Origin: Sphingobium arseniciresistens
GTDB lineage: Bacteria > Pseudomonadota > Alphaproteobacteria > Sphingomonadales > Sphingomonadaceae
Direction: 5' to 3'
NCBI GenBank assembly: GCA_029167225.1
Contig: JARFNK010000003.1
Span: forward strand, 124,001-188,000
DNA length: 64,000 nt
The number at the start of each line of letters is the position of its first letter. Position 1 is the first letter of the stretch. Below are positions 54,633 to 62,496 of the stretch, piece by piece. Below the pieces are notes generated by a model. That model saw nothing but the letters and a program-made list of their open reading frames with translations, had not been told where the DNA came from and ran no database searches. The position numbers and the translations under genes were made by a program.

Positions 54633-54754
54633 CGTCCGCGGTTAGGCGGCTTGCACCGAGATCACGATCCTGAAGGAAAAGCAGGTCTGCGCCCTGCAGC
54701 GGAGTCTCGTGGTGATGCTATCTCACCGGTTCGCGATTTTTCTGGAGGTCGGGC

Positions 54755-55423
54755 TCAGCCCGGGATCTGCTCGAACCGTTCGATCACCCAGTCTTCCGCC
54801 TGTGCGCCGCCGATCCATTCCTGCATCCAGGGATGCGCGATGATCGCCTGCATATAGGCGGTGGCGAAGCGGGCGACGGGCAGCTGGTAGCTGATGAAGC
54901 GGGTGACGACCGGGGCGAACATCACGTCTGCGGCGCTGAAATCGCCGAATAGGAAATCGCCCTCGCCGCCATAGCGGGCGCGGGCTTCGGCCCAGAGCTG
55001 CATGATGCGGGATATGTCGTGCAGAACCGCTTCGGACGGCGGCACGGCGGGGAAGATGCGGCGGATGTTCATGCTGTGCTCGCGGCGCAGCGCGGCGAAG
55101 CTGGAGTGCATTTCGGCGGCCATGGAGCGGGCCATGGCGCGGGCGCCGGGGTTCTGCGGCCAGAACAGCGTGCCGCCGGTCTTCTCATTGAGATATTCCA
55201 CGATGGCCAAGCTGTCCCACACCACCACATCGTCGCCATCCCACAGGATCGGCACCTTGCCGGAGGAGGGCGCGAACTCGTCGCCCTCGCGCCGCTTCTC
55301 CCATGCCTCGTCATAAAGCGGGACGACGATTTCCTCGAAGGGCAGGCCGGACAGCTTGCAGGCGAGCCAGCCGCGCAGCGACCAGCTGGAATAGGCCTTG
55401 TTGCCGATGAACAGCTTCATCAT
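54755..55423 (-). CDS. Glutathione S-transferase family protein
   Basis: An N-terminal thioredoxin-like domain (LFIGNKAYSSWSLRGWLACK, then WDSLAIVEYLNE with the glutathione-contact Ser) is followed by a helical C-terminal domain. Length is 222 residues. The SSWSLR segment is typical of a proteobacterial GST subgroup. The substrate is unknown. A palindromic repeat lies just upstream. Confidence 0.88.
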   Translation of the reverse strand: MMKLFIGNKAYSSWSLRGWLACKLSGLPFEEIVVPLYDEAWEKRREGDEFAPSSGKVPILWDGDDVVVWDSLAIVEYLNEKTGGTLFWPQNPGARAMARSMAAEMHSSFAALRREHSMNIRRIFPAVPPSEAVLHDISRIMQLWAEARARYGGEGDFLFGDFSAADVMFAPVVTRFISYQLPVARFATAYMQAIIAHPWMQEWIGGAQAEDWVIERFEQIPG

Positions 55424-55449
55424 TCCGGTCGCTTCTCCGCATTGGCATT

Positions 55450-55561
55450 GTCATCCCCGCGGAGGCGGGGATCCGGCTTCCTCGCGTGGCGCCATTTGCC
55501 AGCTTGGAAGATGGCGAGATGAGTCACCTGACCCCTTCTGTCCCGCCTACGCGGGAATGAC
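55450..55561. repeat. 112-bp dispersed-type inverted repeat (GTCATYCCCGCG family)
   Basis: The ends GTCATCCCCGCGGAGGCGGG and the complement of GTCATTCCCGCGTAGGCGGG face each other. Each end is itself a small palindrome (CCCCGC/GCGGGG and CCCGC/GCGGG). This motif is a frequent intergenic repeat in alphaproteobacteria. It sits between engB and the GST gene. Confidence 0.75.
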
Positions 55562-55607
55562 GGCGCGGCGCAAGATGGTTCGCGCCATGGTGGCGCATCG
55601 ATTGCGG

Positions 55608-56243
55608 TCAGGTCAGGCTGTCGATCACCGCCGCGCGCAGTTCCGGGATGCCCATGCCCTTTTCGCTGGATGTCGCGATGATCTCCGGGAAAGCGGCCGG
55701 GCGCTTGCGGATTTCCGCCAGCGTCTGCGCGGTGACGGCCTCCAGTTCGCTGGCCTTGATCTTGTCCGCCTTGGTCATGACGATGCGGTAGCTGACGGCG
55801 GCGTCGTCCAGCATCTTCATGATGTCGCGGTCGACATCCTTGATGCCGTGGCGGCTGTCGATCAGGACGAGCGTGCGCTTGAGCACCGCGCGGCCGCGCA
55901 GATAGTCGTTCACCAGGAAGCGCCACTGGCGCACCATGTCCTTGGGCGCCTTGGCGTAGCCATAGCCGGGCATGTCGACCAGACGGAAGCGCAGCGGATC
56001 ACCCACGTCGAAGAAGTTCAGCTCCTGCGTGCGGCCCGGCGTGTTGGACGTGCGGGCAAGGCCGTTGCGGTTGGTGAGCGCGTTCAGTAGCGAGGACTTG
56101 CCAACGTTGGAGCGGCCGGCAAAGGCTACCTCCATCACGGATGCGTCCGGCAGGAACTTGAGGTCCGGCGCGGACTTGAGGAAGGCGATGGGGCCGGCGA
56201 AGATCTTTCGCGCGGCCTCGATGGGGTCAATCTCTTCGGTCAT
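55608..56243 (-). CDS. engB: Ribosome biogenesis GTPase EngB (YihA/YsxC)
   Basis: A 211-residue GTPase with G1 [18 protein letters not shown]3 DMPGYGYA, G4 MTKADK and G5 TSSEKG. It helps assemble the large ribosomal subunit. It is the last gene of the rpmH-rnpA-yidD-yidC-engB block, 125 bases after yidC with a hairpin between. Confidence 0.95.
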   Translation of the reverse strand: MTEEIDPIEAARKIFAGPIAFLKSAPDLKFLPDASVMEVAFAGRSNVGKSSLLNALTNRNGLARTSNTPGRTQELNFFDVGDPLRFRLVDMPGYGYAKAPKDMVRQWRFLVNDYLRGRAVLKRTLVLIDSRHGIKDVDRDIMKMLDDAAVSYRIVMTKADKIKASELEAVTAQTLAEIRKRPAAFPEIIATSSEKGMGIPELRAAVIDSLT

Positions 56244-56303
56244 AACTTACTCTACCCGTTCGCCCAGACCCTGTCGAAGGGGCGATATTGTTCCAAAAGG
56301 GAA

Positions 56304-56343
56304 GGGCCGTCCGAACGAATGGCATGCCTCGTTCAAACGGCCC
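56304..56343 (-). terminator. Hairpin between yidC and engB
   Basis: On the minus strand GGGCCGT..GAACGA pairs with TCGTTC..ACGGCCC (13 bp interrupted by a 2x2 mismatch) around a 10-base loop. A weak TTCCCTTTT follows. It may partly terminate the transcript before engB. Confidence 0.5.
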
Positions 56344-56368
56344 CGAACGGGTGGAAATCCCCGTCGAC

Positions 56369-58078
56369 TTACTTTGCCGCCGCTGGTTCCTTCAGCACCG
56401 GATTGCTGCGGTACAGGAACGCCTGCTGCGCGATCGACAGCATGTTGTTGGTGATCCAGTAAACCAGCAGGCCGGCCGCGAACGGCGCCATGATGAACAT
56501 CATCATCCAGGGCATGATCGCGAAGATCTGCTTCTGGGTGTCGTCCATCGGTGTCGGGTTCAGCTTGAACTGCAGGAACATGGTGATGCCCAGCAGGATC
56601 GCCAGCACGCCGATCGCCAGGAAGGCGGGCGGGTTGAAGTTCAGCAGGCCGAACAGGTTCAGCACATGCAGCGGATCGGGCGCGGAAAGATCCTTGATCC
56701 ACAGCACAAAGGGCTGGTGACGCATTTCGATCGTCAGCTGCAGCACCTTGTAGAGCGCGAAGAAGATCGGGATCTGGATGAAGATGGGCAGGCAGCCGGC
56801 AAGCGGGTTCACCTTCTCGCGCTTGTACAGCTCCATCATCTCCTGCTGCAGCTTGACCTTGTCGTCCTTGTGCTTCTCCTGCAGCACCTTCATCTTGGGC
56901 TGCACGGAGCGCATGGCGGCCATCGACTTGAACTGGCGCTGGGCGATCGGGAACATCAGGCCGCGCACGCAGAGCGTCAGCAGGATGATCGCCACGCCGA
57001 AATTGCCGACGACGGTGAACAGCCAGTGCAGCAGCGCGAAGATCGGCTGTTCGAACCAGTAGAACCAGCCCCAGTCGATCGCGCGGTCGAACAGCGGGAT
57101 GCCGGCGGCCTGATAGGCCTGCAGCGTCTTCACTTCCTTGGCGCCGACGAACAGCATGGTCTTCTGGCTGATCGCCTTGCCGGGCTGGAGCATGGACGGG
57201 TTCAGGCTGAAATCGGCCTGATACTGCTTGGCGCCCGCACCCTTGCGGAACTGGCCGCTGAACGCCGTACCCTGTGCCGGTGCCAGCGCGGACAGCCAGT
57301 ATTTGTCGGTGAAGCCAAGCCAGCCGCCGGTCGTGTTGAACGACTGGCTTGAGGGGCCCTTGTCCAGATCCTTATAGTTGACGTCGTAGTTGGCGGCGCC
57401 ATTGAATACGCCCATCGGGCCGATATGGATCGTCCAGGTGTCTGGATCCTTGGGGATGTCCGCGCGGTTCAGATAGCCATAGGGGCGCACGGCGACAACG
57501 CCGGTGCCGGTGTTCGACACCTTCTGCGTGACGCTGAACATATAGTTTGCGTCGACCGACAGCAGGATTTCGAACAGCTGCCCGGCGCCATTGTTCCAGC
57601 GCAGGGTGACGGGGGTGGTCGGCGTCAGCTTCGCGCCCTGTGCGGTCCACAGCGTGTTCGCGTCAGGCGTCTTGAGGCCCTCGCCCGACCAGCCGAAACC
57701 GGCGAAATAGGCTTCGGCCGAGCCCGCGGGCGAATAGAGGCGAATGGGCGGGGAATTCTTCGCTATCGTCTCGCGATAGGTCGGCAGCACGATATCGTCG
57801 ATGCGCGCGCCCTTCAGGTTGATGGAGCCGACAAGGCGCGGGGTCTCGATCGGGATGCGCGGCGTTTCGCGCAGCACGACGGCACGGTCGCGGGTCGCGG
57901 CGGCGCTATCCGCGACGGGATCGCCCGAGGGCGCTGCGACCGGCGTGGTCTTGCCGCCTACCACCTTCGTCGCCGGCGGGTTGGCCGCCGGGAAGAAGTG
58001 ATTGGCGACATAGGGCCAGCCGAACAGGATAAGCGCCGTCAGCAATACGGCCAGAATGATATTCCGCTTGTCGTCCAC
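56369..58078 (-). CDS. yidC: Membrane protein insertase YidC
   Basis: YidC inserts and folds inner-membrane proteins. The 569 residues show an N-terminal anchor (ILAVLLTALILFGWPYVAN), a large periplasmic domain (about 60-330) and the conserved five-helix core with FPIAQRQFKSMAAMR, NPLAGCLPIFIQIPIFFALY and MPWMMMFIMAPFAAGLLVYW. The start is a GTG at 58078. yidD lies 39 bases upstream. Confidence 0.96.
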   Translation of the reverse strand: MDDKRNIILAVLLTALILFGWPYVANHFFPAANPPATKVVGGKTTPVAAPSGDPVADSAAATRDRAVVLRETPRIPIETPRLVGSINLKGARIDDIVLPTYRETIAKNSPPIRLYSPAGSAEAYFAGFGWSGEGLKTPDANTLWTAQGAKLTPTTPVTLRWNNGAGQLFEILLSVDANYMFSVTQKVSNTGTGVVAVRPYGYLNRADIPKDPDTWTIHIGPMGVFNGAANYDVNYKDLDKGPSSQSFNTTGGWLGFTDKYWLSALAPAQGTAFSGQFRKGAGAKQYQADFSLNPSMLQPGKAISQKTMLFVGAKEVKTLQAYQAAGIPLFDRAIDWGWFYWFEQPIFALLHWLFTVVGNFGVAIILLTLCVRGLMFPIAQRQFKSMAAMRSVQPKMKVLQEKHKDDKVKLQQEMMELYKREKVNPLAGCLPIFIQIPIFFALYKVLQLTIEMRHQPFVLWIKDLSAPDPLHVLNLFGLLNFNPPAFLAIGVLAILLGITMFLQFKLNPTPMDDTQKQIFAIMPWMMMFIMAPFAAGLLVYWITNNMLSIAQQAFLYRSNPVLKEPAAAK

Positions 58079-58117
58079 GTTCAGGCTACTCCGCCGAAAT
58101 CTTGTCTTGGATGGGTG

Positions 58118-58330
58118 TCAGGGCACCGGGTCATAGCCCGATCCCCCCCATGGGTGGCATCGCATTAGCCGCTTACCGGCCAGCCAGCTACCCTTGAACG
58201 CGCCATATTTTTGGATGGCCTGGATGGCATAGGCCGAACAGCTGGGCGCATAGCGGCAGCTGGGGGGCAGGATGCGGGAGGGGCCAAGCTGCCAGCCCCG
58301 CGCGATCAGGATGAGGAGGCGAGCGATCAT
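58118..58330 (-). CDS. yidD: Membrane protein insertion efficiency factor YidD
   Basis: A 70-residue protein with the YidD signature: CRYAPSCSAYAIQAIQKYGA and the C-terminal RCHPWGGSGYDPVP. The start ATG lies 4 bases after the rnpA stop. YidD assists YidC-dependent insertion. Confidence 0.93.
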   Translation of the reverse strand: MIARLLILIARGWQLGPSRILPPSCRYAPSCSAYAIQAIQKYGAFKGSWLAGKRLMRCHPWGGSGYDPVP

Positions 58331-58334
58331 CGCC

Positions 58335-58817
58335 CTAGCGTTGCCCGTCGGCATCGGCGGGCTGCAAAGCCGGAGCGCTACTTTCGGATGACCCTTTGCC
58401 GCGACCCTTATGAGCTTTGCGTGGCGCATGGGCGCCGTCGCGAATGCCTTGATCGGGAGCAGGGGCCCTGGCGACCTTGCGCAGCGCCTTTTCCAGTTCG
58501 GCGCGCAGCAGGCCATAGTCGCGCTCGATACCGCCCGCACGGCCGATCAGCACATGATCGGCGCCAGCCACGCCGAGCGTGGGCAGCAGCTCGCGCGCAA
58601 GCGCACGAAAACGGCGCTTCATCCGGTTTCGGACGACAGCGCCGCCAATTTTCTTCGTCACGGTGATGCCGATGCGCCGAAGCTGGTCGCCGTCCGCCCG
58701 GTCATGGACCAGCAGGACGAAGCCGGGCATGGGCTGCCGCTTGCCTCGGTTGGCGGCAAGAAAATCGGCCCGTTTCGCGATAGTCGCGACGGGGCCGGCT
58801 TCCCTGTTATCGCTCAG
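58335..58817 (-). CDS. rnpA: Ribonuclease P protein component, start unresolved
   Basis: RnpA binds RNase P RNA for tRNA 5' processing. The core begins [13 protein letters not shown] and includes the signature [20 protein letters not shown]. There is no ATG, GTG or TTG between the rpmH stop and the conserved core. The drawn start is a CTG at 58817 overlapping the rpmH TGA. The only canonical start in frame is ATG 58955, 7 bases before the rpmH ATG, which would nest rpmH entirely inside rnpA, as in Thermus. A long basic C-terminal tail (after about residue 115) is also present. Confidence 0.85.
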   Translation of the reverse strand: MSDNREAGPVATIAKRADFLAANRGKRQPMPGFVLLVHDRADGDQLRRIGITVTKKIGGAVVRNRMKRRFRALARELLPTLGVAGADHVLIGRAGGIERDYGLLRAELEKALRKVARAPAPDQGIRDGAHAPRKAHKGRGKGSSESSAPALQPADADGQR

Positions 58818-58948
58818 GCCGACAGGCTCTTGCGACCGCGGGCGCGGCGCGCACGCAGGATGTTGCGGCCACCCACGGTCGCCTGACGGGCGCGGAAACC
58901 GTGACGGCGCTTCCGAACCAGATTGCTCGGCTGAAAGGTGCGCTTCAT
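58814..58948 (-). CDS. rpmH: 50S ribosomal protein L34
   Basis: A 44-residue protein beginning [20 protein letters not shown] and ending GRKSLSA, a full match to L34. GAGGA lies 7 bases before the ATG, so this start is well supported. The gene overlaps the rnpA frame. Its leader contains a terminator-like hairpin downstream of a sigma70-like promoter. Confidence 0.97.
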   Translation of the reverse strand: MKRTFQPSNLVRKRRHGFRARQATVGGRNILRARRARGRKSLSA

Positions 58949-58987
58949 CGTTCATTCCTCAGAACATAAAAAAGAATCGGGCATGAC

Positions 58988-59014
58988 AAAAAAGGGCCAC
59001 CTCCATGGGCGGCC
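58988..59014 (-). terminator. Terminator-like hairpin in the rpmH leader
   Basis: On the minus strand GGCCGCC-CATGGA-GGTGGCC forms a 7-bp stem (one G-U) followed by C and six T residues. It lies between the GFA gene stop and rpmH, and 3' of the promoter at 59031-59059. Confidence 0.7.
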
Positions 59015-59030
59015 TCACGTCAGGGGGCGT

Positions 59031-59059
59031 CCGATAGGCAAAAGCGTTCCCTGAGTCAA
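59031..59059 (-). promoter_or_regulatory. Likely sigma70 promoter of the rpmH operon
   Basis: On the minus strand TTGACT, a 17-base spacer and TATCGG. Transcription would start near 59024 and pass through the hairpin at 58988-59014 before rpmH. Confidence 0.5.
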
Positions 59060-59083
59060 TCCACCGGACAGCGGATTTCCGCC

Positions 59084-59500
59084 TTAATCCTCCGGCAACC
59101 CCGCATATTGGGGCAGATCGTCTGTGATCCTGTGCCAAGGCGCCTTGGATGCGACAAAGATGTGCATCTGGGGCGCGATGGAGGGCGAATCGGTAAGCGT
59201 GCCCATGGCGACATGCGCATAGGCACCCTCTCGCACGATGGAATAGAGCAGCGATCCGCATGTGCCGCACAGGATATCATGGTTCACCGGACCGCCATGA
59301 CGAATGACGGCCTCCGCCCCGCGCACGATGTGCAGCCGGTTTCGCGCGATGCCGGCCAGCGGCTTGCAGGCGGCGCCCGTTGCGCGGCGGCAATCAATGC
59401 AATGGCAGTTCATGGCATAAGCGAAATCGTCATCCACTTCATAAGCGATGGCGCCGCACAGGCACTGGCCCGTCAGTCTCCGGCCTCCACCGGCCGTCAT
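59084..59500 (-). CDS. GFA family zinc-binding protein
   Basis: A 138-residue protein with the GFA fold cysteines: C13 and C15 in GQCLCG, C32, C34 and C37 in NCHCIDC, and a later CGTCGS pair. Such proteins bind zinc and were first described as glutathione-dependent formaldehyde-activating enzymes; most are of unknown function. The start overlaps the SRPBCC stop (ATGA). It is the last gene of the HxlR-linked operon. Confidence 0.88.
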   Translation of the reverse strand: MTAGGGRRLTGQCLCGAIAYEVDDDFAYAMNCHCIDCRRATGAACKPLAGIARNRLHIVRGAEAVIRHGGPVNHDILCGTCGSLLYSIVREGAYAHVAMGTLTDSPSIAPQMHIFVASKAPWHRITDDLPQYAGLPED

Positions 59501-59967
59501 TCGCAGAGCGCGGCCAGCTGGTCGGCGCAGATGCCCCATCCGGTGGCGAAGCCCATCTCCTCATGCTGCTTGAGCGCTTCCTGCGTCCAGTGGCGCGCCG
59601 ACGCTGTATAGCGGGTGCCATCTCCCTCCGCCTCGAAGGTGATGATCGCCACCATGAACGGACCATTGGGCGCCCAGCCGGCGGTGAAGGCATCGGTGAA
59701 GACGATTCGCTCATTCTCCACGATCTCCAGATAGACCCCCTCCATGGGCGGGGTTTCCTCGCCGTCCGGGCTGGTCATGACGAGGGACGAGCGCCCGCCC
59801 GCGCGGGGCTCGCTGGCGATGATCCTGGTCGACCATGGCTTGGGCGCGAACCATTCCTCCTGCCGCTCGAAATAGGTGCGGAACACCTTTTCCGGCGGCG
59901 CGGCGATATGGCGGGAGATCGAGAGTTCCTTCAGCGGTTCGGCGGTCGCGGCAAGATTCTCTGCCAT
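59497..59967 (-). CDS. SRPBCC (AHSA1-like) domain protein
   Basis: A 156-residue START-like fold protein with ISRHIAAPPEKVFRTYF at the beginning and a C-terminal helix (TQEALKQHEEMGFATGWG) typical of the AHSA1 group. These bind hydrophobic ligands; the function is unknown. AAGGAG precedes ATG 59967. It is the fifth gene of the operon. Confidence 0.88.
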   Translation of the reverse strand: MAENLAATAEPLKELSISRHIAAPPEKVFRTYFERQEEWFAPKPWSTRIIASEPRAGGRSSLVMTSPDGEETPPMEGVYLEIVENERIVFTDAFTAGWAPNGPFMVAIITFEAEGDGTRYTASARHWTQEALKQHEEMGFATGWGICADQLAALCE

Positions 59968-60003
59968 GTCATTCTCCTTGATGATGTCGGGCGTGATCGC
60001 GGA

Positions 60004-60660
60004 TCAGTCGCGGTCGGGCGCGCCGGGCGGGAAATAGGCGCGGAACGGGCGGGCATCCTCCACGCAGCGGGCGACGGACGGCCGTGCGAGTAGGCGCGCC
60101 CTGTAGGCGGAGAGCACAGGGCGCGCCGCCCCGATCTCATGCACCCAGTCGGCATAGAAAAGTGACGGTGCGGCGGCGCAGTCCGCCAGAGTAAAGTCCT
60201 CGCCGCACGCCCATGTCTTTCCGGCCAGCCGCGCTTCCAGCCAGTCATAGGCGGTATCGAGGGCAGCCTTTGCGCGCGTGATCCGGGCTGCGTCGGGGGA
60301 GTCGGCGTCGATCAGATATTCGTTCACCACCGCCTGCATCGGCGCCATGACATGATTGTCGAACAGCCGGTCCATGAAGCGAACGTCGAGCGCCGCATCG
60401 GCATCCTGCGGAATGAGGCGCGGTGCCTGCGGCAGTATCCTGTCCAGATATTCGATGATGATCGAGGATTCGGCCAGCGATCTGTCTCCGTCGATCAGCA
60501 GCGGAAACTTGCCGAGCGGCCAGTGTGCCATCAGCGTCGTCATCGTCTCGGGCTGGTCCGGGCCGGTCACGCGGAAGGTGCAGGCCGCCTGCTTTTCGTA
60601 GAGCGGGATCAGCACTTTCCAGGTGTAGGAGGAAAAGGGATGACCGATCAGTTCAAGCAT
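60004..60660 (-). CDS. Glutathione S-transferase family protein
   Basis: A 218-residue GST-fold protein: LELIGHPFSSYTWKVLIPLY at the start, GKFPLLIDGDRSLAESSIII with the Glu-Ser glutathione contact, and a helical C-terminal domain. It overlaps the upstream VOC gene by 8 bases. The substrate is unknown; context suggests detoxification. Confidence 0.88.
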   Translation of the reverse strand: MLELIGHPFSSYTWKVLIPLYEKQAACTFRVTGPDQPETMTTLMAHWPLGKFPLLIDGDRSLAESSIIIEYLDRILPQAPRLIPQDADAALDVRFMDRLFDNHVMAPMQAVVNEYLIDADSPDAARITRAKAALDTAYDWLEARLAGKTWACGEDFTLADCAAAPSLFYADWVHEIGAARPVLSAYRARLLARPSVARCVEDARPFRAYFPPGAPDRD

Positions 60661-61141
60661 CTGGCGCGTCCCCCGCGGCAGCCGCCAGCAGCGTGGCGAT
60701 GTCGAGCTTGTGCATGGTCATCATCGCGGCCATGCCACGCGCGATCGCGTCCTTATCGCCGGATTTCAGGATCGTGATGAACGGTTCCGGCGTCAGTTGC
60801 CAGGACAGGCCATATTTGTCCTTGAGCCAGCCACAGGGGCCGGGCGATCCGCCATCGGCGGTCAACGCATCGAAATAGCGGTCGATCTCCGCCTGATCCT
60901 TGCAGGAAATGGAAAGCGACACGGCTTCGTTGAAGCGGAAATGCGGGCCGCCGTTCAGCGCCTGATGGCCCTGCCCGAACAGGGTGAATTCCACCAGCAG
61001 CGCGGTGCCCTCCGGGTAGGGCATGTTCTCGCCATAGCGGCTGATGCCGGTGACCTGTGAATCGGGGAAGGTGGCGGTATAGAATGCCGCGGCTTCCTCC
61101 GCCTGTCCGTCGAACCAGAGGCAGGGGGATATTTTGGACAT
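60653..61141 (-). CDS. PhnB-like VOC family protein
   Basis: A 162-residue VOC protein of the PhnB/3-demethylubiquinone-methyltransferase-like group: PCLWFDGQAEEAAAFYTATF opening, HFRFNEAVSLSISC and CGWLKDKYGLSWQLTP. The function of this group is unsettled. It overlaps the GST gene by 8 bases. Confidence 0.88.
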   Translation of the reverse strand: MSKISPCLWFDGQAEEAAAFYTATFPDSQVTGISRYGENMPYPEGTALLVEFTLFGQGHQALNGGPHFRFNEAVSLSISCKDQAEIDRYFDALTADGGSPGPCGWLKDKYGLSWQLTPEPFITILKSGDKDAIARGMAAMMTMHKLDIATLLAAAAGDAPDA

Positions 61142-61179
61142 GTCGCTCTCCTATGTTCCGTGCGGGAGACGGTGCGGGT

Positions 61180-61962
61180 TCAACTCGCCGCGCGCATCCC
61201 CACCAGCGCGAACGGCGCCCCCTGGGGATCGTTCGCCTGGATGATCCATGCGCCGCCCGGCACCTCCATCGGCCCCACGGTCAACGTGCCGCCATTGTCG
61301 GTCACGCGGGTCACCGCCGCATCGATGTCGTCGACCACGAAATAATAGAGCCAGCCAAGGTTGGGCATGTCGGGCAGCGCCTTCATCATGCCGCCGGACA
61401 TCATGTCCATGCCGGTCGCGCCCTTGGTGGAGAAGAGTTGATATGTGCCCATCGGTCCCATGTCGAGCGCATCGCCCTTGGTCCAGCCGAACTGGCTTTC
61501 GTAGAATGTCCAGGCGGCCGCCGGATCGTCGGTCATCAGTTCATGCCAGCCGATCGAGCCATTGGCCATCGGCGGCAGATCCGGCGCGGGATCGCCCTTG
61601 CCGGTGAACAGGCAAAGGCGCGCGCCGCCCGGATCGGCGATAACGGAGAAGCGGCCGACGCCCGGAATATCGGTTGGCTCCATGCGGACGGCCGCTCCGG
61701 CAGCCTTGGCGGCGCTGGTGGCGGCATCGGTATCGCCGACCGAGACATAGCCGATCCAGCCCGGCTTCACGCCCATGGCGGCGGCATCGGGCGGCACGTC
61801 CATCACGCCGCCCACCTGCCGGTCGCCGACCTTCAGCAGCAGATAGGGGTCTGGCATGCCGGCATCGGCGAGGGTCCAGCCCACGACCGCCGCATAGAAG
61901 GCTGCGGCGGCCTTGGCGTCGCTGGTCATCAGTTCGTACCATACGAAATCGGATGTGCTCAT
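61180..61962 (-). CDS. Two-domain VOC family protein
   Basis: A 260-residue protein with two VOC repeats, starting FVWYELMTSDAKAAAAFYAA and, from about residue 137, IGWHELMTDDPAAAWTFYES. Such paired domains form a single glyoxalase-like active cleft. GGGAGAAG precedes ATG 61962. It is the second gene of the operon, 50 bases after the DUF1428 gene. Confidence 0.9.
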   Translation of the reverse strand: MSTSDFVWYELMTSDAKAAAAFYAAVVGWTLADAGMPDPYLLLKVGDRQVGGVMDVPPDAAAMGVKPGWIGYVSVGDTDAATSAAKAAGAAVRMEPTDIPGVGRFSVIADPGGARLCLFTGKGDPAPDLPPMANGSIGWHELMTDDPAAAWTFYESQFGWTKGDALDMGPMGTYQLFSTKGATGMDMMSGGMMKALPDMPNLGWLYYFVVDDIDAAVTRVTDNGGTLTVGPMEVPGGAWIIQANDPQGAPFALVGMRAAS

Positions 61963-62012
61963 CGAACTTCTCCCTTGAGCCCCGTCTCCGGGCATATTGT
62001 TCAGCAGGACGT

Positions 62013-62372
62013 TCAGGCGGATTGGTCGACGATCGTGGTGAAGCCGCCATAGATCATGCGCGCGCCCACGAAGGGCATCTCGCCTTCGGGCTGCATCCGC
62101 TCGTCTTTCATCAGTCCTTCCCAGGCGGTGTCGCGAACCTCCTTCGATGGCCATTCGATCCACGAGAAGACCACGCTTTCTTCCCCGACCGTGGCGATCA
62201 CGGCGGTATTGAAATCATTGACCTTGCCGGGCTTGATGTCGTCGCCCCAGGTTTCGACCACGCGGGTCGCACCATATTCGATGAAGATCGGCGCCGCCTT
62301 GGCCGCCATGTCGACATAGGCCTGTTTGTTGCCGTTCGGCACCGGAACCACGAATCCGTCCATGTAGCTCAT
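62013..62372 (-). CDS. DUF1428 family protein
   Basis: A 119-residue protein beginning MSYMDGFVVPVPNGNKQAYV with VETWGDDIKPGKVNDFNTAV, characteristic of DUF1428. Members adopt a dimeric alpha-beta-barrel-like fold; no function is established. AGAGGAACG precedes the ATG. It is the first gene of the minus-strand operon and faces the HxlR gene. Confidence 0.9.
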   Translation of the reverse strand: MSYMDGFVVPVPNGNKQAYVDMAAKAAPIFIEYGATRVVETWGDDIKPGKVNDFNTAVIATVGEESVVFSWIEWPSKEVRDTAWEGLMKDERMQPEGEMPFVGARMIYGGFTTIVDQSA

Positions 62373-62459
62373 CGTTCCTCTCCTCTTTTTTGCGTGCCGG
62401 CGTGGGTCGTTCTGCGCGATCCTCTCTCTGTGTGTCGGGCAATCCCGACCGACTCGACA

Positions 62460-62488
62460 TTGACAGAGCCTGCCATAGAAATTATAAA
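62460..62488 (+). promoter_or_regulatory. Strong sigma70 promoter of the HxlR gene
   Basis: TTGACA, a 17-base spacer and TATAAA is a near-perfect consensus. The -10 box ends 9 bases before ATG 62497, so the message would be leaderless or nearly so. Confidence 0.8.
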
Positions 62489-62496
62489 AAACAACC

